Assembly: GCA_900545805.1 (NCBI GenBank)
Contig: URAL01000002.1
Span: forward strand, 17,443 to 81,442
Reading direction: 5' to 3'
Source of the DNA: an uncultured Eubacteriales bacterium
GTDB lineage: Bacteria; Bacillota; Clostridia; Oscillospirales; Oscillospiraceae
DNA length: 64,000 nucleotides
A program made the position numbers and the translations under genes. This document shows, in pieces, positions 19,333-26,774 of this stretch (positions are counted from its first letter, which is position 1; each line of letters opens with the position of its first letter). A model generated the notes under the pieces. It was not told where the DNA came from and searched no databases. It saw only the letters and a program-made list of their open reading frames with translations.

Positions 19333-19361
19333 ATTTTAACACTATAATTTAATATTCGCAA
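19333..19361 (-). promoter_or_regulatory. Promoter of ahcY
   Basis: Minus-strand TTGCGA (19361-19356), 17 bases, TAAAAT (19338-19333). Confidence 0.65.
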
Positions 19362-19364
19362 GTG

Positions 19365-19393
19365 TTGAAAGGGCATGCCGCACATGATATAAT
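19365..19393 (+). promoter_or_regulatory. Promoter of the YdjI-like operon
   Basis: TTGAAA (19365-19370), 17 bases, perfect TATAAT (19388-19393). It lies back to back with the ahcY promoter, with the two -35 boxes three bases apart. Confidence 0.75.
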
Positions 19394-19460
19394 TTATGCA
19401 ATTGCAGTCATATGTCTGTATATCAACACAAAAACCGCGTTTTTGAAAGGAATAAGCACT

Positions 19461-20687
19461 ATGGGACTCATAAGAGCCGGCGCAGGAGCACTCGGCGGAA
19501 CTATTGCCGACCAGTGGAAGGAGTTTTTCTGCTGTGACGCGATCGATAAGGACACGCTCGTTGTTAAAGGCGTAAAGCGCATCACCTCGCGCTCGTCCAA
19601 CACCAGGGGAAACGATAACATCATTTCAAACGGCTCGGGCATAGCCGTCGCCGACGGTCAGTGCATGATAATCGTCGAGCAGGGCAAGGTCGTCGAGGTC
19701 TGCGCAGAGCCCGGCGAATTTATTTACGATGCCTCCACGGAGCCGAGCATCTTTTCCGGCTCTCTCGGTAAGGCGATATTAGACACCTTCAGGATAATAG
19801 GCAAGCGCTTTACCTTCGGCGGCGACACCGCCAAGGATCAGCGCGTTTACTATTTTAATACCAAGGAGATCGTCGATAACAAGTTCGGGACGGCTACACC
19901 GATCCCTTTCCGCGTCGTCGACAGCCGCGTAGGTCTTGACCTCGATACGGGCGTCAGATGCAACGGCGTGTATTCCTACAAAATAACAAATCCACTGCTG
20001 TTTTACACCAATGTCTGCGGCAATGTCGAGCAGGACTATGAGCGCTCGGAGATAGACTCTCAGCTCAAGGCTGAATTTGTCAGTGCTCTTCAGCCTGCAT
20101 TTTCAAAGCTCTCGGACATGGAGATGCGCCCTAATCAGATCCCTGCACACACGATGGAGCTGTGCGACCTGATGAACGAAACGCTCACGCGCAAATGGTC
20201 TGAAACTCGCGGCATAAGCGTTGTCTCCATTGCCATGAATCCCGTCAGCATCCCCGATGAGGACGCGGAGTCCATAAAGAAGCTCCAGCGTGCGGCAGCG
20301 CTTTCAAATCCTGCCCTCGCGGCGGGCGCTCTCACCGGCGCTCAGGCCGACGCGATGCGCACAGCGGCGGCAAACACCGGCGGCGCAATGACGGGCTTCA
20401 TGGGCATGGGTATGGCGGCAAACGCCGGCGGCGTGAACGCTCAGGCGCTGTACGGCATGGCGGCCGAGCAGAAGGCGGCCGCCGCTCAGCAGAATGCAAG
20501 CTCATGGATCTGCTCCTGCGGCGCGGTAAACGAGGACAGCTTCTGCTCCGAGTGCGGCAAGCCCAGACCCGCCGGCGCTCCGATATACAGATGTGACAAA
20601 TGCGGCTGGGAGTCTGTGAATCCCGCGCATCCTCCGAAATTCTGCCCTAAATGCGGCAAAGCGCTCAACGGCAGCAACCTTATTTGA
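19461..20687 (+). CDS. SPFH-domain protein with C-terminal zinc ribbons (YdjI-like)
   Basis: 408 residues from the ATG at 19461, which follows GAAAGG; the frame opens earlier at 19362 but without a ribosome site. The start MGLIRAGAGALGGTIADQWKE and the body match the virion-core-protein-like SPFH family represented by Bacillus YdjI. The C-terminus has two zinc ribbons (CSCG...CSECG and CDKCG...CPKCG). In Bacillus, YdjI is a cytoplasmic stress protein brought to the membrane by YdjG and YdjH, which match the next two genes. The viral family name is historical and does not imply a prophage. Confidence 0.85.
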   Translation: MGLIRAGAGALGGTIADQWKEFFCCDAIDKDTLVVKGVKRITSRSSNTRGNDNIISNGSGIAVADGQCMIIVEQGKVVEVCAEPGEFIYDASTEPSIFSGSLGKAILDTFRIIGKRFTFGGDTAKDQRVYYFNTKEIVDNKFGTATPIPFRVVDSRVGLDLDTGVRCNGVYSYKITNPLLFYTNVCGNVEQDYERSEIDSQLKAEFVSALQPAFSKLSDMEMRPNQIPAHTMELCDLMNETLTRKWSETRGISVVSIAMNPVSIPDEDAESIKKLQRAAALSNPALAAGALTGAQADAMRTAAANTGGAMTGFMGMGMAANAGGVNAQALYGMAAEQKAAAAQQNASSWICSCGAVNEDSFCSECGKPRPAGAPIYRCDKCGWESVNPAHPPKFCPKCGKALNGSNLI

Positions 20688-21781
20688 TGCCCATGGAAAC
20701 TGAAAGCTTACTTCAATATAAATGTCCCTGCTGCGGCGGATTTATTTCCTACGATATCAGCTCGAGCAAAATGAAATGCCCCTACTGTGACACCGAATTT
20801 GACCTTGAAACGCTCAAAAGCTACGACGAGGGACTTAAAAACGATAAGCCCGACGACATGAACTGGATATCCGAGGACGGCAAGGAGCATTTTGAAGACG
20901 ATTCCGATGGCATAGGAGTTTACGTCTGCAGTAGCTGCGGCGGCGAAATAATCGCCGACGAGACCACCTCGGCGACGAGCTGCCCCTTCTGCGGCAACCC
21001 CACCATCTTTAAATCCAGACTGTCGGGCGAATTAAAGCCGGACTATATCATTCCCTTCAAGCTCGATAAAAAGGCCGCCAAGGAGGCGCTCAAAAAGCAT
21101 ATGAGCGGCAAAAAGCTCCTGCCCAAGGTCTTTAAAAGCGAAAACCACATCGACGAGGTCAAGGGCGTGTACGTTCCGTTCTGGCTGTTTGACACGGACG
21201 CCTCCGCCGAGGCTCGATACCGCGCAACGAAAACGCGCTTCTGGTCCGACGGCAATTACGACTATACCGAGACGAGCCACTACAGTCTGCTGCGCAGCGG
21301 CAGCATGGGCTTTGAACATATCCCGGTCGACGGCTCGCGGAAAATGCCGGATGATCTTATGGAATCGCTCGAGCCCTTCGATTTCAGCGAGGCTGTCGAT
21401 TTTCAGACCGCATACCTGTCCGGCTATCTTGCCGATAAGTACGACGTACCGGCCGATGAGTGCAACAAGAGAGCCAACGAGCGTGTAAAGCACAGCTCGG
21501 ATATCGCCCTGCGCAGCACCGTGGCCGGCTATGATTCCGTCGTTCCCGAGAATGTTTCGGTGCAGTTTTCAGGCGGAAAAAAGCACTATGCCCTCTACCC
21601 CGTATGGCTTCTCAATACTACATGGAACGGAAATAAATACACCTTTGCCATGAACGGTCAGACCGGCAAATTCGTCGGCGACCTGCCGATCGACAAGAGC
21701 GTTTACCGGAAGTACTTCGGCGGCATCTTTGCCGCGGGCTCGGTCATAGCCTACGCTATAGAGCTTCTGCTGTTTCATTGA
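20687..21781 (+). CDS. Zinc-ribbon membrane protein (YdjG-like)
   Basis: 364 residues. The start ATG overlaps the previous stop (TGATG), so translation is coupled; a second ATG at 20693 is possible. Two TFIIB-like zinc ribbons open the protein (CPCCGG...CPYCD and CSSCGG...CPFCG). A beta-rich middle part (IIPFKLDKKAAKEAL, YVPFWLFDTDA) follows, and one membrane span closes it (about 342-362, YFGGIFAAGSVIAYAIELLL). The order matches Bacillus YdjG, a membrane adaptor that recruits YdjI. It is the middle gene of the three-gene set. Confidence 0.8.
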   Translation: MPMETESLLQYKCPCCGGFISYDISSSKMKCPYCDTEFDLETLKSYDEGLKNDKPDDMNWISEDGKEHFEDDSDGIGVYVCSSCGGEIIADETTSATSCPFCGNPTIFKSRLSGELKPDYIIPFKLDKKAAKEALKKHMSGKKLLPKVFKSENHIDEVKGVYVPFWLFDTDASAEARYRATKTRFWSDGNYDYTETSHYSLLRSGSMGFEHIPVDGSRKMPDDLMESLEPFDFSEAVDFQTAYLSGYLADKYDVPADECNKRANERVKHSSDIALRSTVAGYDSVVPENVSVQFSGGKKHYALYPVWLLNTTWNGNKYTFAMNGQTGKFVGDLPIDKSVYRKYFGGIFAAGSVIAYAIELLLFH

Positions 21782-21798
21782 GGGGGGGGAGGCGCACC

Positions 21799-22671
21799 AT
21801 GAATAAGAGAGTTTTATCCGTTCTTCTTGCGCTCATGCTCTGCCTTGCGCTCATCCCGACGGTTTTTGCCGACAGCTCCAAAAGCACTGTTTACGATCGG
21901 GAAAACCTTTTCGGTGACGCGGACACGGATATGCTCAACGCAAGGCTTGCAGAGCTGTGCAATACATACAATGTCGATGTCGCCATAGTGACCGCGCCTT
22001 CGCTCGACGGCAAGACCGCTCAGGAATATGCCGATGATTTTTACGATGAAAACGGCATCGGTCAGGGTAATACCAAGGGCGGCATACTGCTCATGATAAG
22101 CTCCGCCGAGCGCAAGTGGGCAATATCCACAGCCGGCTACGCTATCTATGCTTTCACAGACAGCGATCTGGAATATATTTCGGACAATTTCGTGTCCTGT
22201 CTGTCCGACGGCGACTGGTACAGTGCGTGCACAAGCTTTATAAGCGACTGCGGCCCATGCCTCGTCGCGGCGGAGGATGACGATCAGCCCTACGATCCCG
22301 ACGGCTTTGACAACGACTACGACGATGATTATGAGCCCATCGGAACGGGCGGCTATTTCAGTATTGCATGGCTCGGTATGGCACTCATCGTCGGGCTTTT
22401 CGCCGCATTCATCGGTATGAGAGTAATGAAGAGCGGCATGAAGTCTGTTTCCATGCGTAAATCGGCCGCCGACTATCTGCGGGCCGGCAGCTTCAAGCCC
22501 GGCAGGCAGCAGGATCTTTTCCTGTACCACACCGTCACCATGACAGCAAGACCCAAAAACAACGATAACGACGACGGCCATCACGGCGGCGTCGGCTCGG
22601 GCGGCAACTTCAGCAGCACGCATGCTTCGAGCAGCGGCACGACCCACGGAGGGAGAAGCGGCTCGTTCTGA
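21799..22671 (+). CDS. Secreted TPM-domain protein (YdjH/YgcG-like)
   Basis: 290 residues from the ATG at 21799, which follows a G-rich ribosome site; an upstream in-frame start overlaps the previous gene. A signal peptide (1-23, ending VFA) leads to a TPM domain (about 30-160; VYDRENLFG, YNVDVAIVTAPSLDGKTAQEYADDFYD, GGILLMISSAERKWAIS). An acidic Asp/Tyr linker, one membrane span (about 191-212) and a Gly/Ser/His-rich tail follow. TPM proteins take part in membrane-stress and photosystem-repair systems. It completes the YdjI-YdjG-YdjH-like operon; no pspA is adjacent. Confidence 0.85.
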   Translation: MNKRVLSVLLALMLCLALIPTVFADSSKSTVYDRENLFGDADTDMLNARLAELCNTYNVDVAIVTAPSLDGKTAQEYADDFYDENGIGQGNTKGGILLMISSAERKWAISTAGYAIYAFTDSDLEYISDNFVSCLSDGDWYSACTSFISDCGPCLVAAEDDDQPYDPDGFDNDYDDDYEPIGTGGYFSIAWLGMALIVGLFAAFIGMRVMKSGMKSVSMRKSAADYLRAGSFKPGRQQDLFLYHTVTMTARPKNNDNDDGHHGGVGSGGNFSSTHASSSGTTHGGRSGSF

Positions 22672-22689
22672 TTGAAAATTCAAAATCAC

Positions 22690-22724
22690 AAAAAACGGGG
22701 TCAATGCAAATGACCCCGTTTTTT
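22690..22724 (+). terminator. Terminator of the YdjI-like operon
   Basis: Stem AACGGGGTCA / TGACCCCGTT with a 7-base loop and a T6 run. Confidence 0.9.
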
Positions 22725-22841
22725 CAGAATATATGCAATATTTTTAACATTTATCTGTCCCTGTAGAATTTGCTACATATTTCATCAGACTGAGCGTCTA
22801 TAATGTAGTCAAAGGAAATAAGGTAAAGGAGAACACACCAC

Positions 22842-23582
22842 ATGGAACTGTATAATGCTCTTATAGAACACACTAACGAGCTTTTGGCCAAGAGCTCGCC
22901 CAGGGTCTGGCCGTACAGGGCTGGCAAGGCATGGCCCGATCTCGGCTCGGCGGAGCTGGTGCTTCAGTCGGACGCAGCCTATGAGCTCGGCGCTCTCGGC
23001 CTGGGCTCTGCAAACTATATCTGCACTACCACGAGCTCCGATCTCGTAAGCCGCGACGAGGTGCTGCTCTACGGTCCCGACCTCAAGGCCATCAAGAAGG
23101 ACGTTCCCTTCGCACGAATAGTCCTGCTGCGCGTCGGCGTTCTCGAGGGTGAGGACGAGGAGGTCTACCGTGCGCTCAAGGACATCGAGTTCTGCAAATA
23201 CCATGTCTACCCCGAGGGCTACATGGTGCGCATGTCGCCGGAGAGCCACCGCGAGCAGGTTCGCGTTTCTAAAAAGGCGATCAAGCGCGGCATTAACTTC
23301 GAGCAGGTCGGCTATCGATACATTGAGGCGTACAAAAAAGACCCCAACGTTCTCAATGTAAAGGTAATTTTCATCACCGATCCCACGCTCGACTTCAAGG
23401 CGATGCTCGAAAACGCCAAGAAGGCCGACGCTATCACGAGCACGCTGACCCACATCATGGAGGGCCTGCCGACAGACTGCACAGTCTGCCAGCTCAAGGA
23501 CATCTGCGATGAGGTTGAGGGCATGAAGGAGCTCCACTTCGGCGTAGGCGACAAGGGCACGAACGCAAAGGAGCATCACTGA
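22842..23582 (+). CDS. Orphan CO dehydrogenase/acetyl-CoA synthase-related protein
   Basis: 246 residues, ATG at 22842 after AAAGGAG. The sequence (ELYNALIEHTNELLA, VWPYRAGKAWPDLGSAELVLQ, DLVSRDEVLLYGPDL, CTVCQLKDICDEVEGMKELHFG) belongs to a conserved clostridial family that I recall being annotated as related to the CODH/acetyl-CoA synthase beta subunit. It is far shorter than that enzyme (about 700 residues) and keeps only three cysteines near the C-terminus (CTVCQLKDIC), so an intact A cluster is doubtful. No other Wood-Ljungdahl gene is in the window. A perfect TATAAT lies at 22799-22804. The function is unknown; the family assignment rests on memory. Confidence 0.6.
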   Translation: MELYNALIEHTNELLAKSSPRVWPYRAGKAWPDLGSAELVLQSDAAYELGALGLGSANYICTTTSSDLVSRDEVLLYGPDLKAIKKDVPFARIVLLRVGVLEGEDEEVYRALKDIEFCKYHVYPEGYMVRMSPESHREQVRVSKKAIKRGINFEQVGYRYIEAYKKDPNVLNVKVIFITDPTLDFKAMLENAKKADAITSTLTHIMEGLPTDCTVCQLKDICDEVEGMKELHFGVGDKGTNAKEHH

Positions 23583-23591
23583 TATTTCAAC

Positions 23592-23621
23592 AAAAACTCC
23601 CGTCTGAGGACGGGAGTTTTT
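23592..23621. terminator. Bidirectional terminator
   Basis: Stem AAAAACTCCCGTC / GACGGGAGTTTTT between two convergent genes. Confidence 0.9.
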
Positions 23622-23623
23622 GC

Positions 23624-24883
23624 TTATTCTGCTTTACTCGGCAGCGCGCCGATAGACCTCATAGTACAGCATAGCCAGAGCTTTTCATAGGTTTTTCGGT
23701 CGGAAAGATCTACATCCATAATCTCCTCGCACTTTTTTATGCGGTACATTAACGAGTTTCGATGCACATAGAGCTTTGCCGCGGCCTTTGTCATATCACA
23801 GCGCTCAAAAATATAGCAGCTGAGCGACTGGCAATAATCGGTGGAATTCTCCTCATCAAAGTCAATAAGCCTCTTGAATTCCGGCACGATGAGGCTCTCG
23901 GCAAAAATACTGTCACAGCCATGCCGCAGGATTATTTCCGTGAAGTTATCAAAGAAATAGTTGATGCAGTTTTTGCCGCAGTGATTTATGCCGTATTCGA
24001 GGGCCAGACGAGCCTGCTCGATATACGCATCGCGCTTTTCCAAATCGTGAAAAACTCCGCTTGCCCCACAGGTGAATACTGCCTTTTGTGAGGCCTCGGC
24101 CTTAATGTCTGAAAGTACATTCTCACGCATCGCATCGGACTTGATGTTCTGAAACAGCAGATACATATCGTCGGACTTGTTGAGATACAGCATCTGAGGA
24201 TATCTGACCTTGATATTGTTTACTATATTTTGAAGCCTTACGCCGCTTGTGTCGTCGGTGTGCATTGCAACTACCATGTAGCCGGGGGTTAGCCCGACGT
24301 TCTTATAAAATGCGGTGTTTGTAAGGAGTTGAATGGGCGCGTCGGTATTCTCGAGTAGTATTCGTGCGGCCACGAGTCTGTCCGGTGCGGCCCCCATCGG
24401 CTGACGGCGCAGTTTTCCTCCAAGGAAGATCTCGACCGCCGTTTTTACCGCCGCATTTAGTTTTAGTGCGAAATCAAGCTTTCCATGGTCAAGATACATG
24501 ACTGAGCAGCAGCCTTCTATGCTGTTGCCGAGATATACCGAGCAGGTAGTCTGAGGGTATTGTGTATTAATACCCCAACTTGCGTCGATTGGCTCACCGG
24601 CGGCGGACATCTTATCCGTGAAGCCTTCACCGAAGTAATAGTTGACAACGGTCTCCGGTTCGGCGGCACCTGATGTTACTATGGTCTGCCACAGAGGATC
24701 GGGGCAGGGATACGGACCACCGTATGCAATAAGGTGAAAAGCAATGTCCGTAACGATTACGGGCATATTATATCGCAGATATATCTTTTGCAGGAATATA
24801 TTAAGATCATCAGTGTGCGGCATAAGCTCCATTATATATCGGTAGATATCCTCGCCTAAGCTTTCACTGTATCTGCTGCCCAT
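23624..24883 (-). CDS. PucR/CdaR-type transcriptional regulator
   Basis: 419 residues. The C-terminal 60 residues (LSCYIFERCDMTKAAAKLYVHRNSLMYRI then KKCEEIMDVDL) are the PucR-type helix-turn-helix (HTH_30). A GGDEF-like/CdaR spacer precedes it, and the N-terminal 170 residues look like a PAS/GAF-type sensor (MPVIVTDIAFHLIAYGG). Such regulators activate catabolic operons in response to a small molecule. It is transcribed away from the MFS/flavoenzyme cluster across a 521-base gap, so control of that cluster is a natural inference. The ATG at 24883 lies 12 bases from AAGGAGG, slightly far. Confidence 0.88.
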   Translation of the reverse strand: MGSRYSESLGEDIYRYIMELMPHTDDLNIFLQKIYLRYNMPVIVTDIAFHLIAYGGPYPCPDPLWQTIVTSGAAEPETVVNYYFGEGFTDKMSAAGEPIDASWGINTQYPQTTCSVYLGNSIEGCCSVMYLDHGKLDFALKLNAAVKTAVEIFLGGKLRRQPMGAAPDRLVAARILLENTDAPIQLLTNTAFYKNVGLTPGYMVVAMHTDDTSGVRLQNIVNNIKVRYPQMLYLNKSDDMYLLFQNIKSDAMRENVLSDIKAEASQKAVFTCGASGVFHDLEKRDAYIEQARLALEYGINHCGKNCINYFFDNFTEIILRHGCDSIFAESLIVPEFKRLIDFDEENSTDYCQSLSCYIFERCDMTKAAAKLYVHRNSLMYRIKKCEEIMDVDLSDRKTYEKLWLCCTMRSIGALPSKAE

Positions 24884-25404
24884 AATGAAAGATGCCTCCT
24901 TTTCATGAAAACGACTGATAATAAATTATCAAATGTCACGCTGTAATTCAAGATTTAAAAATAATTTTGTGCAGCTGCAAAAACAAAGCGCTCATTTTTG
25001 TGCAGGATTACGTTGCTTTTTGTAGATATTAATGATATAAATTAAATTTACACTGCTAAGTTAAAAAGCGCTGTCACGCAAAATTGTTATTTCATTAACT
25101 TATATTAATAATAATTTATCATATTTATACGCCAAACACCGCAAAGTCCTAAAGAGGCTTCTGCGGTGCTTGGCGTTTTTTCGTGTTAGGGCATGAGGAG
25201 TTAACTGTGCAAAAAGCAAAAAACGTGCAGATCGCTTTTGGCGAAACGTAGTTGAAGCACCGCTTTTGCGCGTGATAAAGTCTTAACAAAGGCGGGGCAG
25301 AGAACCGAACCCGACGGGGCTCGATAAGCTTATCTGAACTGCGGCGCTTGCAAGGGTCAATAATAATTCGGTTTATCAAGGACAATAAAAAAGGAGAATT
25401 AACA
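24884..25404. promoter_or_regulatory. AT-rich divergent regulatory region (PucR gene / catabolic cluster)
   Basis: A 521-base gene-free stretch. It holds the minus-strand regulator promoter (TTGAAT 24951-24946, 17 bases, TAATTT 24928-24923), a 10-base palindrome TGCAGCTGCA (24970-24979) that could be an operator, a weak plus-strand promoter (TTGTTA-17-AATAAT near 25085-25113) and a strong hairpin with T6 at 25130-25182. The last 220 bases before the MFS start form a long leader in which I recognise no known riboswitch. Confidence 0.55.
25130..25182 (+). terminator. Strong stem-loop with T run inside the cluster leader
   Basis: Stem CGCCAA-CACCGCA / TGCGGTG-TTGGCG followed by TTTTTT, about 225 bases before the first cluster gene. 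It looks like an attenuator or the end of a small RNA. Confidence 0.7.
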
Positions 25405-26679
25405 ATGCAAAAAAGTGGACTCGTAAAGAGCAGCAATTATGCGTGGGTCGTACTTATACTACTCATACTGATGCAGTTTGTGTATGCCGGTCTTACGCTC
25501 AGTACCGTAACACTGTATATGGAACCCATCCTCGAAGCGCACCCCGAAGTATCCCGTACCGCGTATGCGCTCACCATCACGCTTAACGGCGGCGCAAACG
25601 CCATCATGAGTATATTCTACGGCAAGCTCGTTGAAAAGTTCGGCATGAAGAAGATGATCTCCTTCTGCTCACTGCTTATGATAGCAGGCGTTCTTCTGTA
25701 TGCAAACGGCACTGTCATCTGGATGTTCTACCTCGCAGCTATACTGCAGGGCATCTCCCTTTGCTTCTGCTCCGGCGCATCCTGCTCGATCATCTTCAGT
25801 AAGTGGTTCGCCCACTCTACAGGCACTCTGCTTTCCGCAACCGCTATCGGCTCCGGTCTTGCCGGCGTTATCTTCAGCCCGATAGTCTCCAAGTGGATCG
25901 GCACAATCGGCTGGACCGCATCTCTGTATATCAACTGCGCAGTAGTCGTATTCACAGCGATCGTTCTCATAGTGTTCCTCAAGGACAGCCCCGAGAAGTA
26001 CGGCGTTAAGCCCATGTGGAACGACAAGGTCAAGATCGCCGACGAGAGCGGCGCGATCATTCCTTACGGTGTGACCGCAAAAGAAGCATACAAGTCCGTC
26101 CAATTCTGGTGCGGCACTATCGGCATCGGTCTGTTCGGACTCATTATCTACGGCGCAATCTGCAACATCGCGATTTTCTCTTCCGACCTCGGCTATGACG
26201 GCGGCGTTATGCTCTCTATCATGTACGCTGCAAACATCATTCTTCAGCTCCCGTTCGGTATCCTGGCAGACAAGCTCGGCATCCGCACATGCATGGTCGC
26301 ATACTCGATCATGGCCATCGCTTCCGTTTTCATCTACGCGACCGCTCCGGCGCTCGGCATGATGTATGTCGGCACTGTTCTGCTCGGCGGCTCGTTCTGC
26401 ATCCTCAAGGCAACTCTCCCTGTTTATACCCTGCAGGTCTTCGGCAACCGCGCTCAGGGCCAGATCATGGGCATCATGATTGCGGTCATGAACTGCGGAG
26501 TTGCATTCGGTATGCCGGTTCTCAACGCGGCATATGACATCACCGGCTCTTACAGCGGCATGTTCAAACTCTTCGGCTTCCTCGGCATCGTTTTGGCCGT
26601 CATGATCTTCGTCGGCTGCAAGCCCATGAAGAAGGTCGTTGACGAGAAAAAGGCCATCGAAACCGGCACAAACGCCTGA
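25405..26679 (+). CDS. MFS transporter (OFA / monocarboxylate type)
   Basis: 424 residues with 12 membrane segments. The ATG at 25405 follows AAAAAAGGAG; an earlier in-frame start at 25348 lacks a ribosome site. Helix 1 (YAWVVLILLILMQFVYAGL) and the loop YGKLVEKFGMKKMI fit the oxalate:formate antiporter (OFA) and monocarboxylate branch of the major facilitator superfamily, which moves organic anions. As first gene of a cluster with redox enzymes, it probably imports the substrate or exports a product. An intercistronic hairpin (26694-26724) lies before the next gene. Confidence 0.9.
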   Translation: MQKSGLVKSSNYAWVVLILLILMQFVYAGLTLSTVTLYMEPILEAHPEVSRTAYALTITLNGGANAIMSIFYGKLVEKFGMKKMISFCSLLMIAGVLLYANGTVIWMFYLAAILQGISLCFCSGASCSIIFSKWFAHSTGTLLSATAIGSGLAGVIFSPIVSKWIGTIGWTASLYINCAVVVFTAIVLIVFLKDSPEKYGVKPMWNDKVKIADESGAIIPYGVTAKEAYKSVQFWCGTIGIGLFGLIIYGAICNIAIFSSDLGYDGGVMLSIMYAANIILQLPFGILADKLGIRTCMVAYSIMAIASVFIYATAPALGMMYVGTVLLGGSFCILKATLPVYTLQVFGNRAQGQIMGIMIAVMNCGVAFGMPVLNAAYDITGSYSGMFKLFGFLGIVLAVMIFVGCKPMKKVVDEKKAIETGTNA

Positions 26680-26693
26680 TATCCCACAAATTC

Positions 26694-26724
26694 GCGGTCG
26701 GCTCTTACTAAACGAGCCGGCTGC
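26694..26724 (+). other. Intercistronic hairpin carrying GCGGTCGGCTC
   Basis: CGGCTC and GAGCCG pair across a 9-base loop without a T run, so it is more likely an mRNA-stability or processing element than a terminator. The 11-base GCGGTCGGCTC (26694-26704) recurs at 31531-31541, and inverted at 31423-31433. Confidence 0.5.
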
Positions 26725-26774
26725 GGAAGCAGTAAAAAAATATAGAACTAACAAGTAAAGGAGTAAATATAACA

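Noticed and set aside
19461..20687. Possible prophage remnant because the family is named after a virion core protein
   Set aside because: The family is a cellular SPFH group (YdjI), the neighbours are YdjG- and YdjH-like, and no other phage gene is present.
24884..25404. Known riboswitch upstream of the catabolic cluster
   Set aside because: No core of the common classes (SAM, TPP, c-di-GMP, cobalamin, T-box) was recognised by eye; only generic hairpins are supported.
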